From NCBI GenBank assembly GCA_015680685.1, contig MNCI01025571.1, forward strand, positions 281,632 to 345,631: 64,000 nt of DNA. Direction: 5' to 3'. This document shows positions 32,387-43,848 of the stretch, piece after piece. Each line of letters starts with the position of its first letter. The stretch's first letter is position 1. Source of the DNA: Gnetum montanum (Eukaryota; Streptophyta; Gnetopsida; Gnetales; Gnetaceae). The notes beneath the pieces were generated by a model. That model saw nothing but the letters and a program-made list of their open reading frames with translations, was not told where the DNA came from and did no database searches. The translations under genes and the position numbers were made by a program.

Positions 32387-32404
32387 TGGCACTGTTGCCA
32401 GGGA
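32387..32404 (+). other. Primer-binding site (tRNA-Asp type, mutated)
   Basis: TGGCACTGTTGCCAGGGA lies one base after the LTR. From memory, Athila-type elements use TGGCGCCGTTGCCGGGGA, complementary to the 3' end of tRNA-Asp. The three differences are all transitions (G to A or C to T), the pattern expected from decay of methylated cytosines. Confidence 0.65.
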
Positions 32405-32529
32405 CTAAGTTGTTTGTGCACTAAGTAGAACATGGGACATCATCCACATCATTGAGAAGCTTAAACGAACCTTAGGGTTAATCAGAAGAAAATGTAAACA
32501 ACGGTCAATAGCACACCGACAAGATAACA

Positions 32530-34260
32530 ATGTCTTCTTCTTCTCATAAAAGCACTTCACCACCTAGGGATCACACAAGAGATAGTCAATGACACAACAT
32601 ATGTAACCCAGAATCGGCAGTTCCTCAATAGTATCAGGTTGTATATACTCATCATAATGAGTATATACCCAATTTACTTTTATCCTCCATCAGGATGAAC
32701 AACTGCGCTAGAGAGACATGCAACGTAACATAGTGTTACCCCTAGATCAGGCAGTCCCTAACATGCTTCTTCGTGCCCTTGCACAGATAGGCATCACGGA
32801 ATTATATGCTGAATACATTGTAGAAAATTATGATACAAGGGATTACCTTCCCACAATAGCGCAACGTCTAAGGGACTTGCGGCAGGAGAGTTATCACACA
32901 TCGTTGAAGGGCAAAGGACCCCGTAACGCTTTGCCTGTCATAAGAGAAGTTAAGGGTGGTGAACCTATCTCAATAGGTTCTTCACAAAATGATGTTCCCC
33001 CTTCTCAGGAGAGTGAGGAGGTGGTGTATCAGAACCTTCACTCCATGATACACAACCCTGGTTCTGATTCCCATGAACACCAAGTGTTCAATGAGGGAAC
33101 ACAAACAAATGATAAGGATGGGCAGTCTGATCGTCATCACGATCGGGGCCGTAGCCACCGAAGAGAAGGTAGGAAACATAATCATTGTGATGGTTCTCCT
33201 TCTTCTTCCCCTTCATCGCATCATTCACCCTCTCCTTCCACATCAGGATGTAGTCACAAAGAGCACAATCATGAGGATAAGGGTAAGGATAAGCAAAATG
33301 AGAACCCTCGACGAGAGAGTCGAGAGCGAGGACGAGGGTATTTTAGAGAGTCAAGGCATGCAAGAAGGGAAAGTAGGGAACCACGTAGGCATCATAGAAG
33401 TCATGAGAGAGATGATCATGATGAACCCCTACTTGCCACCCGAAGTATGTTAGATATTACGGAGGCCATGACAATACCTACAAGGCACCAAAAGGATAGC
33501 TGGATCAAGAGACTAGACATGAATAATATCCCACGGTTTGAGGGGGGATACAATGCTGATATGCAAAACCACTTACAAGCATTCCAAAATTCCTGTGCCT
33601 TGTAGAATATCGAAAATGAGTGGCAAAAGTTAAAGTTGTTCTCTAGGACACATAAAAGAAGCAGAAAGTTGGTACCGGTCTTTAGAGCCGAAAACCATTA
33701 GGAGGTGGAGTACAATGCTAGAATTGTTTAACGATAAATACCAAATGTACTCTAGAGTATCCAACTTGCATAAGAAGATCCAAGGATGGAAGTAGGATAA
33801 TCATGAACCCTTGGATGCTACCATGGGTCGATATTACGCATTGCTACATCGTTGTCCAGGCCATGGTTACGCACAACGGGATCAACTCCACCACCTTGTA
33901 GATGGGCTAAGACATGAAACCAGGAGAACCCTTGGGACATATGCCCAAGGGATATTATCTGAACTTAGGTCCCACAAAGTTCATAGATTTTTGGAGCAAG
34001 TAGCTAAAGAAGAAGGGAAGCTATGAAAAAGAGAAAGCGTGGAAGAGTACAACCACGATCCTTCCTTTCGAAAGAGGGGAGTGAGATTCTACAAGGAGGA
34101 GGATGAGTCACCACTTGAAGAGTTGGTGAATAGAAAAACCTTGCCACTTTATAAATTAACAACGAAAGTGTTAGCTAAGGTAGATCAAATATGGAGCTTC
34201 TTATATAGTAAAATTGAAACTGTCCTAAAAATCGTAGAGGAGTCTAAGAAGGAGTGAAGT
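32530..34260 (+). pseudogene. gag of the Athila-like element
   Basis: It starts MSSSSHKSTSPPRD at 32,530, then has a stop. The main frame 32,718-33,605 carries a helical N-terminal part (LRALAQIGITELYAEYIVEN), a long Arg/His/Ser-rich basic domain (about residues 140-240, for example RRESRERGRGYF), and the start of the gag core IPRFEGGYNADMQNHLQAFQ. The core continues in other frames: WYRSLEPKTIRRW-like at about 33,680, then 33,811-34,026 with MGRYYALLHRCPGHGYAQRD and EQVAKEEGK. The frame 34,039-34,257 (MEEYNHDPSFRKRG, KVLAKVDQIW) follows. Frameshifts and stops break it in at least four places. Gag would form the particle and bind RNA. Confidence 0.85.
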
Positions 34261-34323
34261 AGTGATCATGATAAGAAAAAGTGAAGAGATTCAAACCATG
34301 CACATAACAAGGGTAAGGGAAAA

Positions 34324-34878
34324 ATGACTATCGCCAATGAGGTTTTGGATTCTGATATGGACAATGATGGTGGATGTGAGATCTACCAATATGACCATCC
34401 TAAGGGATGTTGTCCAATAATATCACATCTGCAAGAGTCCGAGGTGTATGCACTCAACCCAAGACTTAACAAACGTCAAGCACCCCGAAGGTTACCTTAT
34501 CCCCAAGGTAACCCGAGGCAGTTCCACCAACTGTTAACATATTATCCAAGTGGAACTCCGCCACAACCTATTGGGCAACACTAGCAGTGGCAACACCCAC
34601 AGTTATGGGGAATGCCATCGCCTAGGCAACAATACCCTTACCAGAAACTAGACCCATATGGCTACTATGTGCAACAGTTGGTTTCTCCAAGTGACTCTAT
34701 GGGTCACGCAACCCCACAATGTCACTACCAAGTTCAGGAGTATTTTAGGACTCCTTCTCCTACGAGAAACACACCACATGCATACCATCCTCCGAATCCA
34801 TCCACTGCTCATACGCCGATAGTTCCACTACCACCCGCTCCAACGATTCAAGGGGAACTCCCCACTCAACCACAGTAA
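34324..34878 (+). pseudogene. Gag C-terminal Pro/Gln/Tyr-rich region
   Basis: Two frames (34,324-34,584 and 34,612-34,878) are low-complexity: YYPSGTPPQPIGQH, then after a stop QLWGMPSPRQQYPYQKLDPY and many PP/PT repeats. The minus-strand element carries the same segment near 61,900-62,010 (YYPSGTSPQPQWYY), which fixes the family link. No CCHC motif is seen. Confidence 0.7.
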
Positions 34879-35089
34879 TGTAATGCTACGAGAGTCGTAA
34901 ACTTTCAATCCACTGTTGGTTTTGACAACTGTACAAAGAGAAGACCCTTCTTCAAAACCAAGAGTCCAAACAAGCTCTCACAACCACTAGCGATTGAGTC
35001 TATGACTACTCCTCCAACAAATAAGGCTTTAGAGCTCCCTTCAAACTAAAAACAGAGCTCAACGCACATGGTTATGTTAACACATACTG

Positions 35090-35577
35090 TTACTGACTGG
35101 ATCAAGGTGGGAAACCTTCTTAAGAAATTCTCTAATCCTGGAAGCCTCCTAATTTATCTCTAAGTTGCTGGGAATGAACCTCATAAGGCTCTTCTTGACT
35201 CAAGTTCCGGAGTCAACTTAATCTCACGAGAAATGTATAAAGCCTGGAATCTGCCTTCACTCAAGAAGAGTAATATTCAACTAGGGCTGGCTGACCAGTC
35301 CATCACTATTCCCTTGGGATTGGTGGAGGACATCGTTACCACTGTGTGTTGTTGGTCATACCCAGTTGATTTTCTAGTGATAGAAGTCAATAGTAACAAA
35401 GGGGACTTCCCAATTATAATGGGGAGGGCATGGCTCAGCACCATCAACACGTGCCTAGGAATCCGCAATCTTTCCTTGGAAATATCTAAGGAAAATGTTT
35501 ATGGAAAGATCGAGAAGAAGAAAGTTCCATGCATCACATACAGTGACCCAGAGGTGATGACATGGAGGAATGCTTAG
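35090..35577 (+). pseudogene. Aspartic protease of the Athila-like element
   Basis: The frame from about 35,150, and openly 35,233-35,577, reads ALLDSSSGVNLISREMYK around the active site; the usual D-S/T-G is here DSS, so the catalytic triplet is damaged. It continues with GLADQSITIPLGLVEDI, YPVDFLVIEV and DFPIIMGRAWLSTI, the standard flap and ILGRPWL regions. It ends KKKVPCITYSDPE. The minus-strand element has a close homologue at 60,985-61,400. After it, where reverse transcriptase should start, the pol sequence is missing. Confidence 0.85.
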
Positions 35578-37808
35578 CATCTCCTGCATGCAATTGGTGT
35601 GCCCAAGAAACTCAGATACAAAGGTGCCTATCTGTAGCAACCATACAACAAGAGAACACCCAATGGTTGATAGCTAATTAAGAGAGCAGCCCACCAACAT
35701 GCATGGAAAGAACTGGGGGAACAACTTGCACCCACAACGAATGCATAGATACATTGGAATATGAGCGTCGCAAACTTCCAACCCTTAACTTGAAAACATC
35801 AATTGGGAGAAGTTGGACACTTTTAAGAAATTCAAACAAACACTCATTATTTTGGATCTCTCCCTTTCAATTCAGTCATGGGGGAGATGGCCACCTATGC
35901 TGATCATTTGGGGCCCTTAGTTTCTTTCTAGATTTTTGTTTTACACCTTTTTGTTTTGCACATTTTTTTTACACATTTTTATTTTCTACTTTTTTTTGCA
36001 CTTTTTTGTTTTACAAATTTCTTCAACTTTTCTTGTTTTTGTTTTACAACATCATTTATACTTTTTTTTTATTTGTGTGTGCGTGTGTGTTATTCATTTT
36101 GTCAAGTTTGTCACCTAATAAGTGCTCTTAATGATGGCATGAACTATTTCTATTGATTGCTAATGTTTGGTTTTTACCTTTAAGTTACGATGTTGATACT
36201 AAGGTATGGTTCTTTTGATATAGCAGGCAATGAGTTCACTTCACCCATACATCCATAAATTTCTATGGTCTCTCTCAGCTTGGAAATGTACAGTCCCTTT
36301 CTAAATAAGAAATATCAACGAATTGGTGATTGGGAATTTCTCAAACTAAGGAAGAACTCAAGGATTGAATAGGATGTGACTTCAAGGGGATTTGATGCAT
36401 TTGTGTTGGCCATTCTCTTGGGTGCTTGCATGTTTTTTCTTTTTTGAGTTTTCTTACCACTTTGATGTTACCCAATTATCGGGAAGCTGAGTAAATAAAA
36501 ATAATAAGTATTTGCATGGTGTGGTTCTCACGCAAAAACACAAAAAAAAATAGTGAGAATTCAAAGCACACCCCTTAGATGAAATAATCATTTGGGCTAC
36601 AAGCACTGGTTATGGAACTAAAATAACATGTTCCCTCTAACTAAGGCCCTTCTCGCTTCCCATGTCTCCTCTTTTGTTTCATCGGAATGGTGGTGGCTCT
36701 TTGGTGAAGCCATTGTTGTTACTTCAAGTGGATGGATTGGCCAAATGCATTAATGCAAAGTCATTGGATGTGGTTTGTTTGAGGCCGGACTTGGAATGGG
36801 ATCTACTAAGTCATGTTCATCATTAACTACACAAGGGGTTGTACATCACCTTGTTCTGGAGATTCCATTCCATTCTCTTCTTTCCATCATTCTTCCTCCA
36901 TTGTCCACCTCACTGCCAGTTGTATCATTAGTGTATATTTGGGTTGATGCATTGTTTTCTTTTTGGTAAATTCTTGTGGTTAAGACTTTAACTCTTGTTC
37001 CAAATGACATTCCCAGAGCTTATGGAGTCTTCGAATGTGGGTTTGTCGGGGCATTAAGGGCATGAGCCTGCTTTGGGGAGGACCCACTGGCATTCCTATT
37101 TGGTACACCAGTTAAATTATTTCCCTTAACATTTTTGCAATTCATTCTATTTTTTTCATTTCCATCTTGAAATCTATTTCATTGACGTTATAGTTGTCTC
37201 TTTTTCTCCATATTTCTTGTTCTTTTTCTTTCTCCATTCTATTGCTAGTGGAGGTTCGCTCTTAGTCATGGGGGTCTTGACCCAATTTTTTCAATTTTAT
37301 CCAAACCCCTACACCTTTGGTAGTTACCACTATTATATCTCCAGACCCGTATCAGCCATATCACAACTCAGCTAATGGACCTTTCACCGAAGCGAGGTAT
37401 CCACTGCATTGTGATTCATTTACCCTTACTAATATAAAGACTGTGTTGTGTGTGTAGATGGAAATCATACAACAATAGATTGGATCTAGAGGAAACACTT
37501 GGAATGGATCAGTGCTAAAGTAGCTATGTAAGGAACGAGATGGATGGCGTGCTTACGGATGGACAACGAAAGGTGAAATCTTGGCATTGGCAGCTGTAGA
37601 CTTCTTCTCTCTTCTCTCTTAGCTACCAAATATGGCTTGATGTCATATGTATAAGGTATTCACTCTTGTTGTCGTGAACACTAGTTTTGTCATGTTCTAT
37701 AATGATGATCCATTCACATGTCATCCCATTCACCATTAGTTCCATTCAAGTCAATAATCCCATACCTTCCCAATATTTTGTAAGGAACTCGAGGATGAGT
37801 TTTTATTC
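35578..37808 (+). other. 3' internal region: pol-end scar and non-coding DNA
   Basis: At 35,820-35,890 the frame gives SLFWISPFQFSHGGDGH, the pol-end peptide also found at 655-705. It lies only 240 bases after the protease, so RT, RNase H and integrase are deleted. T-rich tracts (35,935-36,070) and a short (GT)n run near 36,075 follow. Sequence at 36,500-36,620 matches 1,270-1,400. The motif AGTCATGGGGG occurs at 35,874 and 37,264 as well as in the true polypurine tract. No gene is visible; short frames here are chance. Confidence 0.65.
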
Positions 37809-37821
37809 AGTCATGGGGGTA
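37809..37821 (+). other. Polypurine tract
   Basis: AGTCATGGGGGTA abuts the 3' LTR start TGATGGGAC at 37,822. The G-rich run next to the LTR is the expected plus-strand primer. Confidence 0.7.
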
Positions 37822-38598
37822 TGATGGGACACGATATTACATGGGCCACGATAAGCGATATTGGAGCGCACTGCCAAATCTATAAATAAGAGGTGACTCT
37901 CCCTTGTTTCTCCATCTAGATTTAGACCTTAGCCAAACTCTTGCAGTTTTTCCATTCCATAGTTAGAGTAATTTCCATGTGCCCGCAGTAGGAGTCCCAA
38001 AGTGAATGGATCTTTATTCGAGCAAATATTGTACCTGAGCATAAGTTTGTGTATGGAAATAAAGATTTACTTTTTGGATAAACCTTGCAGTGCATGGACT
38101 AAGCTAATTAGGACTTTAATTATTGTTAATTGTTTAAATGATTTATTAGTTAATTAATCTCTCTCAACCCTCAACACTCCTAGTTAAGTGCATTCAGTAC
38201 AACCGCTTCGAGCATGTGCGTTACGCTTGGTAATCCCAGTAATGAATAGCGTTTGGTAATCCTAGAAGGTTGCATTGGTTCAGGGTGTGAACGGTAAGTG
38301 GGAACGGATACTGGTGCTAGGCATTAGAACTTAGTTAGTTAAAGTTAGTTACTTAGTCTCTTCACCCTTTCCCCCATTAGCATAGGCGATAAAAGATAAA
38401 AGACATAAAAATCACATACCTTAGACTTACTTAACCATAAAACCGTGACAAATACAAGTAAGTCTAGGAAGACAACGAATGATTAACCTTAAGTGTTCCA
38501 TAAGGCATGTAGGCACTTAGTCTGCAGAGTTCGACCGGATCGCGCATGTAACGCTCGTATTCGTATGGTTGAGTGTAGGGGTATCTTGCCACTCATCA
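37822..38598 (+). repeat. 3' LTR
   Basis: 777 bp, TGATGGGACACGATATTAC to TTGCCACTCATCA. TATAAATA is at 37,881-37,888. Its U3 is about 15 bases shorter than in the 5' LTR and has lost part of the GCGATATCGC palindromes. It is otherwise closely similar through R-U5. Confidence 0.85.
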
Positions 38599-38603
38599 AT
38601 TAG

Positions 38604-40085
38604 TATATAGGTAAGTGCATTGGTGGATAACATGACTAGCTACAACCAAATTACTTCTTTTAAGATAAGAGAAATTGTTTTGGCTATGGAGCTTGTGAAA
38701 TCTTCATACAAAATGGCTAATTTTTAGCAACTTTAGTATGCTACAATTATTCAAAATATGTCAACTCAAGTAGGATCTTGGCAAGAAGGTTTTGATTATT
38801 CTTTCAATGTTATTCTAAGATAGAAATTCCTATGCAAGGCTAAGATCTTCATGATAGCTCATATTGATCTTATTTTTATTTTTCCTAAGAAATTTCCTTA
38901 TCTAGTAAGATTTATAGTGCACATCTAGGTAACGTAATGGGCTCAAACTTCTAGAATATCTTTCCAATGGTTATGAAGCATGTGGTTTAAGATCCTACAT
39001 AAAAATTATATGTAGCCATACTATTAGATGATCTTGTATTTGTTAATGATATAGATTCAAATTTGGATTCTTGGGTTGAAAAGATGTTTGATCATTATTA
39101 GAATGTGATGTTCCAAAATTTTGAGGAAAGTTTCCACCTCAAGAGTTCTTAATCATAAGATAGACCTAGAGCTAGGCACAACACCAACCATTCAAAGGTT
39201 GTGTTGCTTAACTAGTTTTGAGTTGCTAGAGTTAAAGCATTAACTTGAAGTTCTAATTTTCAAAGGATACCTATACTTGTCAAAGTCTCCCACTGATGTA
39301 GTTGTGTTATTTGTTATTAAGGAAGAAGGGTCATGTGATTATACTTTGATTAAAAGTTACTAAATAAACAAACCATAAAGAATAAGTCTACAATATTACT
39401 AATTTTATACTTAATATAAGGTGATGAGAAGAAAACTACTTGTGTAATTAGATATGCTTCTTATGAATGGACAGTAATGCCCTTTGGACTTTTTAATGCT
39501 CTTGGTACTTTTTGTACTCTTATAAATAAAATTCCAAATGTTTCTTAATAAATTTTTTATAGTATATCTTGATGATATTCTAGTATACAAATGAACTCTT
39601 GAGGATCATGTTCTATATTTAAAAATGGTTTTTGAAAAACTATGATAGAATTAGTTCTATGTTAAAAAGGAGAAACGTAAATTTGCTAGAATAGAGATGA
39701 AATTTCTTAATCATATCCTATGACATGGCTAGATTAAACCAAATCCAAAAAATGTTAAATTATTTGCAAGTGGCCTGCTCCTACCACTGTGCATGAGCTT
39801 TTATACTTTATTGGGCAAGCCAATTTGTAACCTTTGTTTATTAAAAATCCACTTGCTAAAACAAATAGCTCCCTTAGAAGTGGAACATGAGCTACAAACT
39901 AACCTTTGAGAAAATTAAGGAAGCCCATAGTTCCCATTCTATGTTAGCTCTACTAGAATCTTCTAAGGCTTTTAAGAATCATATAGATGCAAGTAATAAT
40001 GCCATTAGTGGAGTGCTACTTTAGGAAGAACATCTAATAGCTTTTAAATATAAAAACTTAAATTAGGTTGATCATGGATGACTAG
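38604..40085 (+). pseudogene. Reverse transcriptase of an older gypsy element (chromovirus-like)
   Basis: The + frames read as Ty3 reverse transcriptase with many stops. TRYASYEWTVMPFGLFNALG..F lies at about 39,450-39,520 and VYLDDILVYK at about 39,562 contains the catalytic YLDD. TLEDHVLYLKMVFEKL follows at about 39,590, then KKEKRKFARIEMKFLNHIL and the PNPKNVKLF region. At about 39,960-40,070 the RNase H start reads NAISGVLLQEEHLIAFKYK-like. The style (EDHV..L..VFE.L, IGGVL.QE..PIAF) is that of plant chromoviruses. The 7-kb element at 31,596 inserted upstream and a solo LTR at 40,086 inserted within its RNase H. Confidence 0.8.
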
Positions 40086-40925
40086 TGATGGGACGCGATA
40101 TCGCGTCTGTTGCGATATTAGATCCCCCACGATATCGCATATGTGATATCACATCGTTTACTGCGATATCACGTATGCGATATCACAGCTCGCCGCCAGT
40201 CCTATAAATAAGAGGCAGCTCTCCCTTTTTTCTGAGTTTTAGATTTAGATTGTAACTAGACTCTGGCAGTTTTATCCCTCCAGAGTTAGAATATTTTCCA
40301 GTGTATGCCCGCAGTGTGGTGAATGTAATTGTACAACATCCTTTATTCGAGTGTGACGTACTTGGACACGCACATGACCGGCAATAAAGATCGAGATTAC
40401 TTCATCATTGCAGCATTCAATTTATTTATTTAATTATTATTTACTACTTTCCTAATCAGTCTCTCTCACCCTTAAACTCATGTTAAAACGTGGAATGAGT
40501 ACGACTTGATTACGAGCATTTAAGTGTAACTACTTGGTAACCTAGTAGCGTACCTAGGATCTGCACTTGGTAATCCTAGTGGTAGTTATGCACGAAGTCC
40601 AAGATGTGTACGGATAATCAAGGAACGAATGCTCATCACACTTAGGCTAGATTAGATTCTCTTACCCTTTCTCTCTTAGCTTAGATAATATTACTTTCCA
40701 TTGCCTTCAGGAGTAGCATCAGATTAGAAAACCCATCATACACCTCACTCTGGACTAAACCATACGTGACAAATATAATACTAGTCCAGGTGGGAAGATA
40801 ACGAATTGCGACCTAAGGCTAACTATCTAGGTGCCACAACTAGTCCGTCTGCGGAGTTCGACCAGATCACGCGTGTAACGCTCGTATTCGTATGGTTGAG
40901 TGTAGGGGTACCTCGCCACTCATCA
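40086..40925 (+). mobile_element. Solo LTR (Athila-like) inserted in the RNase H domain
   Basis: Runs from TGATGGGACGCGATATCGCG to CCTCGCCACTCATCA, 840 bp, flanked by ACTAG (40,081-40,085) and ATTAG (40,926-40,930), one mismatch. The host frame reads through both flanks: ...NLNQVDHG before and YEKETFAIIHYVRI after, the two halves of an RNase H motif. TATAAATA is at 40,203-40,210. Same termini as the 31,596 element but diverged in U3 and U5, so a separate subfamily. No internal region is present. Confidence 0.9.
40094..40190 (+). promoter_or_regulatory. Array of GATATC-centred palindromes upstream of the LTR TATA box
   Basis: Within about 95 bases are GCGATATCGCG, TGCGATATTA, ACGATATCGCAT, TGTGATATCACA, GCGATATCACG and GCGATATCACA, most of them near-perfect palindromes. 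They end about 13 bases before TATAAATA. The 31,596 LTR has three such words and the 37,822 LTR fewer. Such a cluster is likely a binding array for a dimeric factor or a structure-forming element; neither is shown here. Confidence 0.6.
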
Positions 40926-41010
40926 ATTAGCATATGAAAAGGAAACATTTGCGATAATACATTATGTAAGGATATAAAGGGACTTATTACACGGGTCACA
41001 TCCTTATTAA
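40926..41010 (+). pseudogene. RNase H, second half, of the older gypsy element
   Basis: After the solo LTR the frame resumes YEKETFAIIHYVRI, a stop, RDLLHG, matching the Y..EKE..A.VH....WR.YLLG motif that follows the LN..E/Y..... part of the Ty3 RNase H. Decay prevents following it into an integrase. Confidence 0.75.
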
Positions 41011-41439
41011 AATTAATAACATGACTACTAGTAATCTATTGAATCAATCAAAACTTTGGCTAACAAAAATGGGATTATAAGGATAAAATCCTCAAACAAG
41101 AGACATAGGATGAATGATTTAAAATAATGCATAAGAAGCCCCTCTTATATGGACTAGATCACATCTAGTTCAAACCTTATAAGAGGAATACAAATTTTTA
41201 TAAATAGAAATAATGAAGCTTGAGATTTCACAATACAAAGATATAGATAAACAATTTTTTATCCATAACCCTGTTCTAAATACAAATTTTTGCTTAGCCT
41301 CATGGAAAGCATTGTGTTGATTAGAGGTACATATAGTAAAATAGCTAAGGTTTTAACACCTCCTAATTATAACTTTGTATGAATTATTTAATACATCGCT
41401 ACTTCTATTAGGATACTATATTGAATTTATTATGAAGTT
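41011..41439. other. Unassigned decayed sequence
   Basis: AT-rich sequence with no readable domain between the gypsy RNase H and the LINE. Integrase would be expected here if the gypsy element continued; I see no HHCC or DDE motif. Confidence 0.3.
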
Positions 41440-43840
41440 AAAGATTGGAGAGGATTTGGTGGAGTCTTGCTATCATTATTTACATTTTTTATTGCAAATT
41501 AAAATTTCTTCTTAGACAACAAAAAATAGAAATAGGAAAATTTTTCAAAACAGAGTCACCCAAGAAGTTAAGGAAAAGTATATGAATGCAACACATAACA
41601 AATGGAATCTTGAAAGCATAAGGAGCTTGAATAAATTTTGTTTATAATAACTAAACAAGTTATTCATTCACAATAATGGGATGCTCAAAAAACATGGTTT
41701 GATGAGGATCGTATGTAGGCTAAACAAAATATTAAGAATGCAAATAACAAATAAAAACAAAGGTTAGTTAAGGCATATAAATGCTTGATTATAACCAAGA
41801 GGGGGAAATTTATTAGTGAACAATAAGAATATTTTTCTTAAACTATTAAATAGGATTCTAAACATTTTTGGCATTTGTTTTGTCATGAAGAATCTTCATC
41901 ATTTTATTTTTCTTTTTTATATCTATGCTTGTTTGATACTAAACTATTTACAAGAGAAGAAGATAATTTTATTACTATTACAAACAAAACACCTCTTCAA
42001 TTTACTCTTAACAAAGTCATTGAGGGTAATAAAAGCTAACATATGGTAAAATTGTATATTCATCTGGTTTATATTAAAAATTATTAACGTAGACAAAATT
42101 TTCTATTCATAGAAAAATTTTACACAGATTAAATTAAATAATGGATCAAGGATTAGATTGATATTAAAAACCTAGTAAGATTATCTTGTTATACAAAAGG
42201 AGGGATAAAATAAGTTATAAATTTATTGAATGATCATTGTAAGTAACATTTTTGCTAAGTTATTATTCATTTTATGAGAAAAAAGAAGCAATTGTTAAAC
42301 TAAAGTTAACCAAGTTAGGATAAGATGGTAAGCAAGTTTTAGAAAAAATTAGATCCCCTATTTACTCTTAAACACTACATGAAGTTTGCAAAAAATCCTA
42401 ACAAAAATGTTTTTATTTGTTTTGTTGATCATGCAAGAGCATATGATTTAGTGGTTTATACAAATCTATGGTTACTCCTACATAAAATTAGCTTCCCTTC
42501 AAAATTGGTTGTATCAACTTAAGGATTGTATGAGGAAGTGATTAATAAAATTATAGATAATAATTTAGAAAGTAATTTCAATTATAGAGCAAAATTGAAG
42601 TTAAGAAAATTTGTTCTCTTTATTCAACTCTCTTTGATATCTTTATTAATGAAATTCAAAAATGATTATTCAATGAGAAAGATAGTCATGCTATCAAAAT
42701 TAGATCCTAAGCAGTGAATTTTCTTTTATATGAAAATGATGCTACCTTGATCTTAACTACTGTAGAGGGTATATAGAATATGTTAAATTTTTTTAAAAAT
42801 TAGTGCTACTTATTTGGTCTTTGAGTGAATGTAAATTAAAGCAAATTGCTAATATGGGATATAAGAAATACCTATTATAACTTCCATTTTGAAGGTATGA
42901 ATGTACAAATAATGGATTTTAAAAAAATATTTAGGTCTTATTTCTATGAATGATTACAAATGGGGAAAGTATGCTAAAGAGATAATAGTAGGAGGTGTTT
43001 GGGTTCTATATGATTTCAAAAATATATGCATGAATTTAGGACTCTTAGATTGAAAAGTCAGAAATTTTTTTTTTCCAAATTATCATCTATTCTATTTTAT
43101 TATATGGATGTGCTATTTGGAGACCTAGATTCAATGCAAAACTTTGGAAAGATATTAAAACAATACAAAAAGTTCTTCTTCTTGATGGGTAAAAGGTAAA
43201 GATGTAAATACCTTACTCAATGTTGTTATCTAAATGTGATTCATTACCTTTAGAAGCAAATGCCTTGTGTCAATTCATTACACACATGCATAGCTTGTAT
43301 ATTTCAAGGCAAGACAAATTCTCTAAAGAAATTCTTGAGGATTCATGAGACTACAGTTGCTATTTTGATGGAATGCAATGGTTGAAAAACTAAAATATTT
43401 CTCGGGAGAAAGTGCAACAAAATCCTAAACATATTTGCTAGTTAGTCAAGCAAAAGGTTTTAAAAGAGTTATGGTCTAATGTAGAAGGCAAGAAATAATT
43501 TTATTTACATCATAGTATATCTAATAAACTAGATGTTGAAGCTTACTATCTCTGAACTACTATGCCAATCAAGTATTGGATTTCCATCAACAAGCTTGAC
43601 TTAAGTTCATATTATCTTATAATTCAAAGTGGAAGATGGAATCCACTTTCCTAAAAAGAACATACTTTTAGATTGTGTGGGTTAGAAGTACTTGAAGACA
43701 AGTTGCATGTTTTTCTTTTTATGCTATAACTATCCATTTGAGATAGCATTATAATGTTGCAATAAGAAACTTATATGCTTTATTTTTGTTGCCTCCATTG
43801 GTGTTTGATCAATTTGTAGAGTCTCTCTTTATTTTTTTTC
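41440..43840 (+). mobile_element. Decayed LINE (non-LTR retrotransposon) with RT remnants
   Basis: Reading + across frames gives a LINE reverse transcriptase in correct order. A pre-RT part has TKRGKFISEQ..YFS and SKHFWHLF (about 41,800-41,880). LFTLKHYMKFAKNPNK and FICFVDHARAYDLV follow at about 42,360-42,450, the FVDF.KA(Y/F)D motif. Then LFDIFINEIQ-like, FLLYENDATLILTT (position of YADD, here YEND) and VNVN.SKLL at about 42,630-42,840. The C-terminal part has LLYGCAIWRPRFNAKLWKDI (about 43,095-43,160) and LSKCDSLPLEANALCQFI (about 43,225-43,280). The catalytic YADD is lost. No endonuclease was found upstream, no clear poly(A) tail or duplication. The 3' end lies against the LTR at 43,849. 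Confidence 0.7.
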
Positions 43841-43848
43841 ATGAAAAT

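Larger units (their letters stand above)
31596..38598 (+). mobile_element. Athila-like Ty3/gypsy element with gag and protease only
   Basis: Two similar LTRs (31,596-32,385 and 37,822-38,598) bound a 5.4-kb internal region. Flanking duplications are GTTAG (31,591-31,595) and ATTAG (38,599-38,603), one mismatch. A Asp-type primer site, gag, a proline/glutamine-rich part and a protease are present. Directly after the protease comes the pol-end peptide FWIS..FSHGGDGH, so RT, RNase H and integrase have been removed. In a 150-base stretch around 31,700/37,915 I count about 8 LTR differences, making this the youngest element here. It interrupts an older gypsy pol on the same strand. Confidence 0.85.

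Noticed and set aside
35936-36156. Phe-rich membrane-like frames
   Set aside because: They come from T-rich tracts in the non-coding 3' region of the 31,596 element.
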